Positions 45,993-54,660 of a stretch of DNA of 54,793 nt are shown here, in pieces. The translations under genes were made by a program, and so were the position numbers. How positions within the stretch are numbered: the first letter of the stretch is position 1; each line of letters opens with the position of its first letter. This DNA is from Actinomycetes bacterium (lineage in GTDB: Bacteria; Planctomycetota; Phycisphaerae; JAACET01): NCBI GenBank assembly GCA_030614915.1, contig JAUXAG010000015.1, positions 1 to 54,793 of the forward strand, written 5' to 3'. The notes beneath the pieces are model-generated. The model ran no database searches. It was not told where the DNA came from and saw nothing but the letters and a program-made list of their open reading frames with translations.

Positions 45993-48900
45993 TTATCCCT
46001 CGTTTTGGGCCAAGGCCTCTTCAGCCTCCTCCAGTGTCTCTGAACCGTTCCCATCCACGGCTCTTCCCACCGGGCCGTTAGGGCCAATGATCTGGACCCG
46101 TCCGCTTCCCAGCAATGCCCGCATCCGCTCGCAAAAAGCTGCACTTGGCTGTACCTGCATCTGCTCTGATACCTGGATAGCAACCGTATAGCCTTGGCCC
46201 GTGTCCACAATGAAATACAGTGGGCACTGTCCCGGATATTCCTGCACGATTTTCTGTACTGCCGGCAGCAGTTCCTCCCCTTCAGGTTTGTTCGCCAGAT
46301 GAACCACCACTGACTGCGCCAGTAATTCCATACCTCGTTCTATCGGATAGACCTCCATCACCCGCACCGATGGCACCTCCCGCCGCAGAGAAACCTGCCC
46401 CAGCACGAAAACCATCCGCTCGGTGTGGATCAATTCTGTGTACCTAGCCAACTCTTTCGAAAAGATCACCGCGTCCATCGGCCCATCCAGGTCTTCGATG
46501 GTCAGAAGCGCCATCTTCGCCCCGCTTTGTCGGGCGTTCTGCGTCACTCGGTAATGCACCCGCGAGAGCATCCCCCCCACGATGACCTCCGCCCCCTCGG
46601 CAAATTCCTTCAACGTCTGCGACCCCGCCGTGCTCAAACCCCGCAGCTGCTCGCCGTACCCTGCCAGTGGATGACTCGTCACGTAGAAACCCAGCGTAGC
46701 TTTCTCGTAAGCCAACATCTCCGACTCCGTCCAGCTCACGTCCGGCAAATTGGCGTAATCGTCCTCCAGCCCCAGTTCCTTTTCTTGGCTGTTAAACAGA
46801 TTCCCCTGCCCCTTACGCTTATCCTCTGCTGCACTGGCCCCACGCTCGATGGCTTGGCCCACCACCTTCATCAGCGGCGCCCGCAGGGCCCCCGTCGAAT
46901 CGAACGCCCCGCACTTGATTAGGGCCTCGATCACCGCCCGGTTTACCACCCGCAGGTCCACGCTCTCGCAGAAATGGAATAGCGACCGGAAGCCTCCAAT
47001 TCGCTCCCGGGCTGCGATGATCTCTTCTACCGCCTTTTCACCTACTCCCTTTACCGCCGCCAGGCCGAAACGAATCGTCCCTGAGCTCGTGGTAAAATCT
47101 ATCTCTGACTCGTTGATATCCGGCGGCAAGACCTCGATGCCCATCCGCCGGCACTCCTCGATGTATTCTACTATCTTCTCGGTATTGCCCATCTCGAAGG
47201 TTAGCAACGCCGCCATAAACTCCAGAGGATAGTGCCGTTTAAAATACGCTGTCTGATAAGCCACCACCGCGTAGCGGGTCGAATGGGCCTTGTTGAACCC
47301 GTATCCTCCGAAACGCAGAATCAGCTCGAAGATTTGCTCGGCCTTACTTTTGTCCAGGCCACTGGCCAGCGCCCCGGCCATAAACGGTTTGCGCTCCTTG
47401 CGGATGACGGAGTTCTTCTTTTTGCTGATCGCCTTGACCAGGCTCAACGCCCTGCCCAGAGATATCCCCCCCAGTCGATGTACTATCTGCATCACCTGTT
47501 CCTGGTAGGCCATTATCCCATAGGTCTCAGCCAAGATCTCGTCCACGATGGGATGGACTTTCGGCCAGTCGCCACTGTGTTTGCGCTCGATAAAGTCATC
47601 GATCATCACCATCGGGCCGGGACGATACAGGGCGTTGGCCGCAATCAAGTCTTGTATCCGGTCCGGACGCAGCTTCATCAAAAGATCACGCATCCCCGGC
47701 GATTCAAACTGGAATACCCCTTTGGTTTGACCCTCCGCAAACAGTTTGAGAACTTCCACATCGTCCGGAACCAGTGTTTCCGGATCGATATCTAACCCGT
47801 GATTTTTCCGCACCAGCTCCCGGGCCCGCTCCAGTGTGCTCAGGGTCCGCAGCCCCAGAAAGTCGATCTTTAGCAGCCCGATTTTATCTACCGTCGGCCC
47901 GTCGAACTGGGTCATCAAGTCATCCGAATTGGCTTGCTTATACAACGGCAAAAAGTTATCCAACGGCTCATCGGCTACCACCACCCCGGCCGCATGCACC
48001 GACGCGTGACGCGGCATCCCTTCCAGCCCTTGGGCCACATCGATGACCTGGCGGATGGTCCGGTCGTTTTCGTACAGCTTCTTAAGCTCCGGCTCGGCCT
48101 CCAAGGCCTCCGACAGCCGGATGTTTAACTTATTGGGTACCATCTTGGCGATCTTGTCCGCTGTTGCCAGAGGAACAGCCATGGCCCGGCAAACGTCCCG
48201 AATCGCTTGCTTGGCCTTGAGGGTCCCGAAGGTGATAATCTGGGCTACGTGACCGTACTTGTTCCGCACATAGTCGATTACCTCACCTCGCCGCGTTTGG
48301 CAAATATCCATGTCGATGTCCGGCGCTTCGTTACGCTCGGGGTCCATGAAGCGCTCAAATACCAGCCCATAGGCCAACGGGTCCACGTCGCTCAGTCCCA
48401 GGCAATAACCCAGCAGCGTAGCACAGGCCGAGCCTCGAGCACTGCACGGTATCCCTTGTGTCCGCGCATAGTGAACGAAGTCCCACACCATCAGGAAGTA
48501 GCTCGAGAATTCCTTCTCTTCGACCACCTTCAGTTCGTACGTCAGCCGCTCCCTGTGGCTGTCCGTGATCTGCTGGTAACGTTTGGCCAAACCATCGTGG
48601 GCCAAGTGTTCCAGAAACTCAGCCGGTGCCTCTCCCTCCGGCGTTTTGTATCGCGGTGCATGTCGACTCGAAAAGTCCAACTCCACTTCGCACCGCTGGG
48701 CAATCCGCACCGTATTGGCCAAAGCCTCCGGACAATCGCTAAAAACCTCCGCCATCTCGGCGGGGCTCTTCAGGTACAGCTGATCGCTTTCTTGCCGCAT
48801 CCGATTCTCGTCGTCCACTGTTCTGCCCGTATTGATGCACACCAGAATGTCTTGCGTCCGGGCGTCGGCGGGCCTTAAATAGTGCACGTCGTTCGTTGCC

Positions 48901-49514
48901 ACGACCGGCACACCGCTGAGCTTCGATACCTCCAGGAGCTTGCCCAGCAGATCCAATTGCTCCGGCTGGCCGTGATTCTGCAGCTCTACATAAAAATTAT
49001 CCTCACCCAGCGTTTCTACGTACCACCTCGCCGTGGCAACCGCCTGCTCGATGTTTCCCCCGGCGACCTGATCGCTCAGCTCCGTGTTCATATGTCCCGA
49101 CAGACCGATCAGCCCCTGAGAATACTCCGCCAGCAGTTCTCTATCGATCCGTGGACTGTAGTAAAAACCTTCGGTATAGGCTCGGCTAGCCAACTTCAAA
49201 AGGTTTTGATACCCCTGGTTGTTCCGGGCCAGAAGAATAAGGTGCTGGTATGACCCCGGACGGTTACGCGTCGCCCGATCAAAACGGCTCCCCCAGGCCA
49301 AGTAACACTCGCACCCGATGATCGGCTTGATGCCCAGCTCCAGGGCCTTGGTGTAGAATTTCACCGCCCCGAACAAATTGCCGTGATCGGTGATAGCCAG
49401 CGCCTCCATACCCAGTTGCTTGCAGCGGGCCAGCAAATCCCCGATGCGATTGGCCCCGTCCAGCAGAGAATAGGATGTGTGCGTGTGTAAGTGAACGAAT
49501 TGCGGCTCAGACAT
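45993..49514 (-). CDS. dnaE: DNA polymerase III alpha subunit
   Basis: Main replicative polymerase, 1173 residues, as in DnaE1. The N-terminal PHP domain starts FVHLHTHTSYSLLDGANRI with further metal-binding-like motifs (ITDHGNLFGAVKFY). The polymerase core includes CSARGSACATLLGYCLGLSDVDPL, then EAPDIDMDICQTRRGEVIDYV with the catalytic Asp pair. Later QFDGPTVDKIGLLKIDFLGLRTL and GIMAYQEQVMQIVHRLGG. A C-terminal OB fold follows (IVGGMLSRVHYRVTQNARQSGAKMALLTIEDLDG). The start ATG at 49514 has an upstream TTGACA-17-TAGCAT promoter. Confidence 0.97.
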   Translation of the reverse strand: MSEPQFVHLHTHTSYSLLDGANRIGDLLARCKQLGMEALAITDHGNLFGAVKFYTKALELGIKPIIGCECYLAWGSRFDRATRNRPGSYQHLILLARNNQGYQNLLKLASRAYTEGFYYSPRIDRELLAEYSQGLIGLSGHMNTELSDQVAGGNIEQAVATARWYVETLGEDNFYVELQNHGQPEQLDLLGKLLEVSKLSGVPVVATNDVHYLRPADARTQDILVCINTGRTVDDENRMRQESDQLYLKSPAEMAEVFSDCPEALANTVRIAQRCEVELDFSSRHAPRYKTPEGEAPAEFLEHLAHDGLAKRYQQITDSHRERLTYELKVVEEKEFSSYFLMVWDFVHYARTQGIPCSARGSACATLLGYCLGLSDVDPLAYGLVFERFMDPERNEAPDIDMDICQTRRGEVIDYVRNKYGHVAQIITFGTLKAKQAIRDVCRAMAVPLATADKIAKMVPNKLNIRLSEALEAEPELKKLYENDRTIRQVIDVAQGLEGMPRHASVHAAGVVVADEPLDNFLPLYKQANSDDLMTQFDGPTVDKIGLLKIDFLGLRTLSTLERARELVRKNHGLDIDPETLVPDDVEVLKLFAEGQTKGVFQFESPGMRDLLMKLRPDRIQDLIAANALYRPGPMVMIDDFIERKHSGDWPKVHPIVDEILAETYGIMAYQEQVMQIVHRLGGISLGRALSLVKAISKKKNSVIRKERKPFMAGALASGLDKSKAEQIFELILRFGGYGFNKAHSTRYAVVAYQTAYFKRHYPLEFMAALLTFEMGNTEKIVEYIEECRRMGIEVLPPDINESEIDFTTSSGTIRFGLAAVKGVGEKAVEEIIAARERIGGFRSLFHFCESVDLRVVNRAVIEALIKCGAFDSTGALRAPLMKVVGQAIERGASAAEDKRKGQGNLFNSQEKELGLEDDYANLPDVSWTESEMLAYEKATLGFYVTSHPLAGYGEQLRGLSTAGSQTLKEFAEGAEVIVGGMLSRVHYRVTQNARQSGAKMALLTIEDLDGPMDAVIFSKELARYTELIHTERMVFVLGQVSLRREVPSVRVMEVYPIERGMELLAQSVVVHLANKPEGEELLPAVQKIVQEYPGQCPLYFIVDTGQGYTVAIQVSEQMQVQPSAAFCERMRALLGSGRVQIIGPNGPVGRAVDGNGSETLEEAEEALAQNEG

Positions 49515-49565
49515 ACTCAGGACTTTCCTTTGCCTCTGATCAAATATGCTTGGCTCATCATCCTG

Positions 49566-49594
49566 ATGCTATCGCCTGATTGGGCCACTGTCAA
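49566..49594 (-). promoter_or_regulatory. Promoter of dnaE
   Basis: On the minus strand TTGACA (49589-49594), 17 bases, TAGCAT (49566-49571), about 50 bases before the dnaE ATG. The two hexamers and the spacing equal those of the lysine-rich protein promoter. Confidence 0.75.
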
Positions 49595-49656
49595 TTACCC
49601 TGATCCTTCTGGCATCGCTTTGCCGGAATATCGCCTGGTCGGCTCTCCTCAGCGCC

Positions 49657-49685
49657 TTTACCTTAGGCCCGTCCTATGGTAGAAT
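49657..49685 (+). promoter_or_regulatory. Promoter of the FHA-GspE operon
   Basis: TTTACC (49657-49662), 17 bases, TAGAAT (49680-49685); the ATG follows 30 bases after the -10, with GGGAG as ribosome site 6 bases before it. Confidence 0.6.
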
Positions 49686-49715
49686 CCTCTGGAGTGGATT
49701 CCTCGGGAGCTTCCT

Positions 49716-51248
49716 ATGCCTCACTTGTGGTATCGAGACCTTCAGGGCCAGGCCCATACCTTGGTCCTCGTCGGCAAGCGCCTTCGCATTGGCCGGGCCC
49801 AGGGATGTTGGCTGGTCCTCGATACCGACCGTGTTAGTCGCGTCCACGCCGAGCTGACCTGCGACCAGGCCGGCCAATGGACTCTCGCCGACCTCGGCTC
49901 CGTCAACGGCACCCTGGTCAACGGCCAGACTATAGACACTCATCCACTTAATGCTGGCGATGTCGTCGATATCGGCGGCTTCCAGCTCCATTTCATCGAA
50001 GAAAGCGAACCGGTCGAGGCCGAATTGGCCTCCGAGCCTATCCACGGTTTCGCCTCTACCGCTGCCGCCCGGGAAAATCAGATCGCCGCCGACGCCACCG
50101 CCCTGGAAACCGTCAACACCCTCCTTGACGAGGCTGCTCAGCGGCGTTCCAGTGACCTCCACATCGAGCCCACCCCCGCAGGTATTCGCATCAGGATGCG
50201 CATCGATGGTGTTCTCGAGCAGGTCCACGCTCTGCCGGCCTCATCGGCGGCCTCGCTGGTCAGTCGAATCAAGGTCATGGCTCATCTTAACATTGCTGAA
50301 AAACGCGCCCCCCAGGACGGCCGATTTCGCCATACCGTAGCAGATAACCCCTTTGACGTCCGCGTCGCTGTCATTCCCACCATCCTGGGAGAGCGGATTA
50401 CTCTGCGCATCCTTGGATTGGACCGTTCCCGCCAAGGCCTCAAATCCCTTGGTATGAGCCAATCCTGCCGCAAGGTTATGACCGGGCTTATCCACCAGCC
50501 CCACGGTATCATTCTTATCACCGGACCCACAGGCTCCGGAAAAACAACCACCCTCTACGCAGTCATCAGCCTCATCAACGACGTTACCAAGCACATCATC
50601 ACTATAGAGAATCCCGTCGAGTACAGCATCGAGGGCGTAAACCAGATCCAGATAAGTTCCGAAGCTCGAATTACCTTTGCCTCAGCCCTCCGTAGCATCC
50701 TTCGACACGACCCCGACGTCATCATGGTCGGCGAAATACGCGACCAGGAAACTGCCCACTTGGCCCTGGAGGCCTCGCTCACCGGCCATCTCGTCTTTGC
50801 CACCTTGCACACTAATTCTGCCTGCGGCGCCCTCACTCGTCTGCTGGACATAGGCGCCGAGCCTTACCTCGTTGCCAGCGGCGTGATGGCTTGTCTGGCT
50901 CAACGGCTGGTCCGCTGTATCTGCCCTCACTGCAAACAGACTTACCAGGCTTCCAAAGAGGAGATGGCTTATTGCCAACTGCCCGATGCCGATAAGCCCG
51001 TCGAGTTGGCTCGCGGGCAGGGCTGTTCTCATTGCCGCGGCGGTGGTTTCTTCGATCGTACTGGTCTGTTCGAAATCGCCACGGTTAGCCCCGCTCTAAG
51101 TCAACTGGTCATGCGCACCGCCCCCACCGAGGACATGCAGCGCTTGGCCGTGGACGAGGGAATGACCACACTTCGCCAGGACGGAATTGCCAAGGCCCGC
51201 GCAGGAATCACCAGCTTGGCCGAGGTCATTCGCGTTACCAGAGATTGA
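49716..51248 (+). CDS. FHA domain-GspE/PilB-type secretion ATPase
   Basis: Protein of 510 residues. Residues ~20-95 form an FHA phosphothreonine-binding domain (LRIGRAQGCWLVLDTDRVSRVHAELTCDQ; LADLGSVNGTLVNGQTI; LNAGDVVDIGGFQLHFI). The N2 domain shows RRSSDLHIEPTPAGIRIRMRIDGVLEQV. The ATPase core has Walker A GPTGSGKTTTLYAVI, Walker B PDVIMVGEIRDQETAHLALEASLTGHLVFATLHTN, and a four-cysteine zinc site (CICPHCKQTY; GCSHCRGGGF). It belongs to the GspE/PilB type that assembles type II systems or type IV pili. The FHA domain suggests control by Ser/Thr phosphorylation. Two small membrane-protein genes follow closely. Confidence 0.93.
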   Translation: MPHLWYRDLQGQAHTLVLVGKRLRIGRAQGCWLVLDTDRVSRVHAELTCDQAGQWTLADLGSVNGTLVNGQTIDTHPLNAGDVVDIGGFQLHFIEESEPVEAELASEPIHGFASTAAARENQIAADATALETVNTLLDEAAQRRSSDLHIEPTPAGIRIRMRIDGVLEQVHALPASSAASLVSRIKVMAHLNIAEKRAPQDGRFRHTVADNPFDVRVAVIPTILGERITLRILGLDRSRQGLKSLGMSQSCRKVMTGLIHQPHGIILITGPTGSGKTTTLYAVISLINDVTKHIITIENPVEYSIEGVNQIQISSEARITFASALRSILRHDPDVIMVGEIRDQETAHLALEASLTGHLVFATLHTNSACGALTRLLDIGAEPYLVASGVMACLAQRLVRCICPHCKQTYQASKEEMAYCQLPDADKPVELARGQGCSHCRGGGFFDRTGLFEIATVSPALSQLVMRTAPTEDMQRLAVDEGMTTLRQDGIAKARAGITSLAEVIRVTRD

Positions 51249-51257
51249 GGTTTTTGG

Positions 51258-51683
51258 ATGGCTTCTGATAGTGCCAAGCTCAAAGGGTGGGAATTCCCCC
51301 TGGCTGCCGTCCTGGCCTGGCTCGTACCCGGAGCCGGCCACTTCTATCTCGGCCTGCGCAAAAGGGCTCTCCTGCTGTTCATTGCTATTGAGCTGACCTT
51401 TTTCATCGGCCTGTATGTCGGCACCTTGCGCATCGTCGACCCTGCTCAGAGTATGTTTTGGTTTGTGGCCCAGGTTCTTGCCGGCCTGAATACTATTATC
51501 GCTCATCTCTGGTCCACGAGTTCTTATGCAGAGGCTACCACCCCGCTTGTTCGCGATTGGTCTTATCACATGGCTGTACTTTATACCGGTATAGCCGGCT
51601 TGTTGAATTTGCTTGCTGTTTTTGACACCGTTATTCGGGCCGGACGAGCCAACGTCGGCCAAGCCCCCTTGCCCGCAGATTAG
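51258..51683 (+). CDS. Small polytopic membrane protein of unknown function
   Basis: Protein of 141 residues, starting 9 bases after the FHA-GspE stop. It has at least three hydrophobic segments (FPLAAVLAWLVPGAGHFYLGLR with the TM2-like GAGHFYLG pattern; ALLLFIAIELTFFIGLYVG; VLYTGIAGLLNLLAVFDTVI). The motif PGAGHFYLGLRKRAL is common in small planctomycete membrane proteins; I assign no function. Co-transcription with the ATPase gene is likely; a role in the same envelope process would be inference. Confidence 0.75.
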   Translation: MASDSAKLKGWEFPLAAVLAWLVPGAGHFYLGLRKRALLLFIAIELTFFIGLYVGTLRIVDPAQSMFWFVAQVLAGLNTIIAHLWSTSSYAEATTPLVRDWSYHMAVLYTGIAGLLNLLAVFDTVIRAGRANVGQAPLPAD

Positions 51684-51695
51684 GAGTCTCAAAGC

Positions 51696-51917
51696 GTGCC
51701 CATCTGTCTTGCCAGCTTTCTCGGCCAACCCCTGCCCGTCGCCGACTATTGGCTCTGGTTGGCTTTTCCCATTTGCCTGACCATCTCCGTGGTCTACAAG
51801 ACAACCAAGGCCGAACGCTTTCGCGACATTTTTCCTGCCGCTGCCGTCCTCTTTGGCAGCATGATCGTTGGCCTCGCCCTGGTTACCATCGCCCTCTGGC
51901 TGCTCACCCGCCTTTAG
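51696..51917 (+). CDS. Very small membrane protein of unknown function
   Basis: Protein of 73 residues with two hydrophobic helices (YWLWLAFPICLTISVVYK; AAAVLFGSMIVGLALVTIALWLLTRL) linked by a short charged loop. The start is GTG at 51696, with GGAG about 9 bases upstream. It starts 12 bases after the previous gene, so it belongs to the same transcript. I recognise no family. The terminator at 52025 follows about 110 bases later. Confidence 0.6.
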   Translation: MPICLASFLGQPLPVADYWLWLAFPICLTISVVYKTTKAERFRDIFPAAAVLFGSMIVGLALVTIALWLLTRL

Positions 51918-52024
51918 CTGCTTTAGCCCGCCGCTACGTAACCCCCGTTTTACCAGGGGCTTATCTCCATCTATGCCCTGGATGCTGTCAAACCCGATTA
52001 GGAACGGGCCAGCCGCCCCGCCTC

Positions 52025-52053
52025 AAAAAAAACCTCCTCTTGGAGGTTTTTTT
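52025..52053 (+). terminator. Terminator of the FHA-GspE operon (possibly bidirectional)
   Basis: AAAAAACCTCC-TCTT-GGAGGTTTTTTT: a 5-bp GC-containing stem extended by A-T pairs, A run before and T run after. Confidence 0.88.
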
Positions 52054-52057
52054 CTTC

Positions 52058-52096
52058 TTGACTTGTTAGTTTGCCTTGCATATTATGTACTACATA
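52058..52096 (+). promoter_or_regulatory. PadR gene promoter with overlapping palindromic operator
   Basis: TTGACT (52058-52063), 17 bases, TATTAT (52081-52086). The palindrome TATGTA-C-TACATA (52084-52096) overlaps the end of the -10 and the expected start site. PadR repressors bind sites containing ATGT...ACAT, so autorepression is likely (inference). Confidence 0.7.
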
Positions 52097-52163
52097 CTAG
52101 GATGAAGTGCCCTGGCAAAACATGTTTACCTATTCGCCAACGTTCTTATTGAAAGGTCCAAAA

Positions 52164-52505
52164 ATGCGTTTCGAACGTGAATTACTCAAAGGCCTCGCCC
52201 CCACCTTGGTCATGGAGCTACTGGCCCGCCAGGCAATGTACGGCTACGAGCTCTCCGAAGCCCTGGCCAAACGCAGCAACGGCATATTCAATCTGGGCAA
52301 AGGCACGCTCTATCCGCTGCTCTACAACCTCGAGGCCAAGAAGCTCGTCTCCGGCGCCTGGCAAACCGGCCCGACCGGCCGAGATCGCAAATACTATTGC
52401 CTCACGGCCAAGGGCAAAAAGCAGCTCGCCCGCTCGCTCGAAGAGCTCCGCCAGCTAAACAAGGGCCTTCAACTCGTCCTCCAGCCCAACCTGGCCCCAG
52501 CCTAA
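52164..52505 (+). CDS. PadR-family transcriptional regulator
   Basis: Winged-helix regulator of 113 residues: FERELLKGLAPTLVMELLARQAMYGYELSEALAKRSNGIFNLGKGTLYPLLYNLEAKKLVSGAWQTGPTGRDRKYYCLTAKGKKQL is the typical PadR domain, including the GYEL and GTLYPLL motifs. The frame is open from 52107, but the ATG at 52164 is preferred: AAAGG lies 8 bases upstream and the longer start adds no family sequence. A strong promoter with a palindrome precedes it. It pairs with the large membrane protein gene 32 bases downstream, the usual PadR/permease-prefix arrangement. Confidence 0.9.
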   Translation: MRFERELLKGLAPTLVMELLARQAMYGYELSEALAKRSNGIFNLGKGTLYPLLYNLEAKKLVSGAWQTGPTGRDRKYYCLTAKGKKQLARSLEELRQLNKGLQLVLQPNLAPA

Positions 52506-52537
52506 TCTGCACAGTGCCCCTTACCGGAGGCCCAGCC

Positions 52538-54184
52538 ATGCTCAACCACCCTGACCCCCAAGACCTGCCCGAGCTGATTCAGCAGTACATTAAGAGTCTT
52601 GCTCGGCGAATACGCAATCGCCACATGCGCCGCGACGTCTTAGCTGAGCTCCGCGACCATTTCACCGACGCCTTAGCCCATGCCCCCGGAGACTGTGACC
52701 GCGACGAGTTGGCCGCTTCTCTCATCGCCGACTTTGGCGATACGAAATCCCTTTCTAAGCTCATCAAACGAGCCAAGAAACGCTGCCGGCCCCTCTGGGT
52801 GAAGTTTGTCATCCGCACCTGCCAGAGCGTCCTGGTCCTTCTAATCATCTTTGTTGCCTACACCACCTGGTTCCTCACCGGCGAACCCACGATCAGCGTT
52901 GACTATCTCACCAAGCTCAACGAGATGGTCCGCCCCGTCGCTGACGAATCCCTAAACGCCTCCCCACACTATCTCAAAGCCATCGATTTATATGTTGAAC
53001 CCGAAGAAGACTACGACTTGCGCAAGCTCTTAGGCTCAACGCTTGATCGGCAAGAGCGCCAAGTCCTAAAAAAATGGATTCAAAGTAATCAAGCGGCCAT
53101 AGGAGAAGTTCGCGTGGGGACAACTAAGCCCCATTGCTGGTTCAAATACGAGGTTGCCCAACAGGACGGCCGACCAGGGTCATTACTATACCTTCTCTTA
53201 CCCTCTCTACAGGGACATCGTGACATGGGCTTACTTCTTGCCTGGCAAATGCGATTTGCCGCCGAGAAAGGCGACTGGGATTCAGTCATCGCCGACCTGA
53301 AATCTGCAAAGACACTCGCCAGGCATTTTATGCAATGTCCTACTTTGATCGAGCAGCTTGTTGGTATAGCCATTGACCAACGGGCTAATAAGCAATTGAT
53401 GCATGTTTTGCGGAGTCATCGTCTTCCTGCGTCAGTCTTGGAACGCTTGGCGGTAACCCTGGACGAGAGTTTCCAGTCTGCTTACCCTATTGCTGACATT
53501 GGTTTTGAGTACTTTACCTACGAGGATTTGGCTCAGCGGGTTTTTACTGATGACGGTTCCGGGGATGGCCATCTGATACCTAGCCAACTGCCTGCGCTTG
53601 CAGATATTATTGAAGGCGAAGAGAGGCCGCATTCTTACACAGATACTATAAAGTTTGTGGCTGGTTCCATGATTCATTCCTCCCGCCGTGACACAGTCGC
53701 ACTTTTCGAGCAGTGGAGGCGCAAGGCTGATGAATATCGTTCCGTTACCCCCTATCGAAACCACATTTCGGGCGAATCAATTGGCGATTGGTTCACTAAA
53801 ACCGTCGAAGAGAACCCGCGAAATTTCCTTTTTCAGATACTCGTACCTTCTGTCTGGCGTGCAGTTTGCCTTTCTTATATGGGCCAAGCCAATCACCAAG
53901 CCGCCCAGACTGTCGTGGCTCTGTTGCGTTACAAAGCTGAGCACGGCCAATTCCCCCAAACTCTCGACCAGCTCGTTCCCCAATATCTAGAAACCGTCCC
54001 GCTAGACCCCTTCGGCCCGGGTCCGCTAACCTACAAGCGTCATGAAGATGATTTCATTCTCTACAGTTGGGGACTGAACTTCGAGGACCACGGCGGCCAA
54101 CACAATAAGGAAGTCTTTCGCGTACGAAAGGCTGATGGTGACTACGTCTTCTGGCCGCCGGAGCCCGTCGAAAGGACGAGGTAA
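52538..54184 (+). CDS. Single-pass membrane protein with permease-prefix-like N-terminus
   Basis: Protein of 548 residues. The first ~85 residues resemble the HAAS/permease-prefix helical domain found next to PadR genes (IQQYIKSLARRIRNRHMRRDVLAELRDHFTDAL; ELAASLIADFGDTKSLSKLIKRAKKR). One transmembrane helix follows (TCQSVLVLLIIFVAYTTWFLTG). A long extracytoplasmic region comes next, and the C-terminus (ALLRYKAEHGQFPQTLDQLVPQYLETVPLDPFGPGPLTY) resembles the C-terminal part of planctomycete pseudopilin-like proteins. The start at 52538 is chosen because GGAGG lies 7 bases upstream; the frame is open from 52397. It is probably regulated by the PadR protein; its function is unknown. Confidence 0.75.
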   Translation: MLNHPDPQDLPELIQQYIKSLARRIRNRHMRRDVLAELRDHFTDALAHAPGDCDRDELAASLIADFGDTKSLSKLIKRAKKRCRPLWVKFVIRTCQSVLVLLIIFVAYTTWFLTGEPTISVDYLTKLNEMVRPVADESLNASPHYLKAIDLYVEPEEDYDLRKLLGSTLDRQERQVLKKWIQSNQAAIGEVRVGTTKPHCWFKYEVAQQDGRPGSLLYLLLPSLQGHRDMGLLLAWQMRFAAEKGDWDSVIADLKSAKTLARHFMQCPTLIEQLVGIAIDQRANKQLMHVLRSHRLPASVLERLAVTLDESFQSAYPIADIGFEYFTYEDLAQRVFTDDGSGDGHLIPSQLPALADIIEGEERPHSYTDTIKFVAGSMIHSSRRDTVALFEQWRRKADEYRSVTPYRNHISGESIGDWFTKTVEENPRNFLFQILVPSVWRAVCLSYMGQANHQAAQTVVALLRYKAEHGQFPQTLDQLVPQYLETVPLDPFGPGPLTYKRHEDDFILYSWGLNFEDHGGQHNKEVFRVRKADGDYVFWPPEPVERTR

Positions 54185-54186
54185 GT

Positions 54187-54234
54187 GGCAAAGGCACAGA
54201 GGCACAAAGGCACAGAGCCACAGAGGGACAAAGG
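54187..54234 (+). repeat. Degenerate 8-bp tandem repeat
   Basis: About five to six units of the type GGCACAGA (GGCACAGA, GGCACAAA, GGCACAGA, GCCACAGA, GGGACAAA), just after the stop of the preceding gene and before a histidine-kinase fragment. Confidence 0.8.
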
Positions 54235-54244
54235 AAAATAGGGA

Positions 54245-54660
54245 CTATGATTTGCCGGATGCGTCGGCATCAGGCCGGGCAAAGCGTACGCGAAAGCTCG
54301 CCCCGTGTCCCGGCGTCGAGGTCACATCAATCTCCCCGCCCATCTCTTTGACCAGTCCATGCACCACCGCCAAGCCCAGCCCTGGCTTATTCTGTTGCCC
54401 CTCGCCCGTAACCCCCTTGGTCGTATAGAACGGCTCAAATATGCGCTGCCAGTCTTGGGGTTTGATGCCCACCCCCTCATCGGAAAACTTCACCCATACC
54501 GTCTTTGCATCGGCTCCCACTTCGATATCCACCCGGCCGCCTTCGGGCATGGCCTCCTCCGCATTGTCCAGCAGATTCCCCAGCACCGTATGCATCCAGT
54601 CCACCCGCACCGGCAGCACCGGGGCCGGGTTCAACTGCAAATCCAGCTCAATAGCACATC
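54245..54660 (-). CDS. Histidine kinase catalytic (HATPase_c) fragment, 5' truncated
   Basis: C-terminal ATP-binding part of a sensor histidine kinase: N box [21 protein letters not shown]1 box [26 protein letters not shown]2 box [34 protein letters not shown]. Upstream (towards higher coordinates) the family sequence can be followed only to about 54650 ([19 protein letters not shown]); a TAG stands in frame at 54677-54679. No dimerisation domain or sensor is present in the window. Where the kinase sequence ends, argS sequence begins on the opposite strand, so the gene is cut at this junction. Confidence 0.75.
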
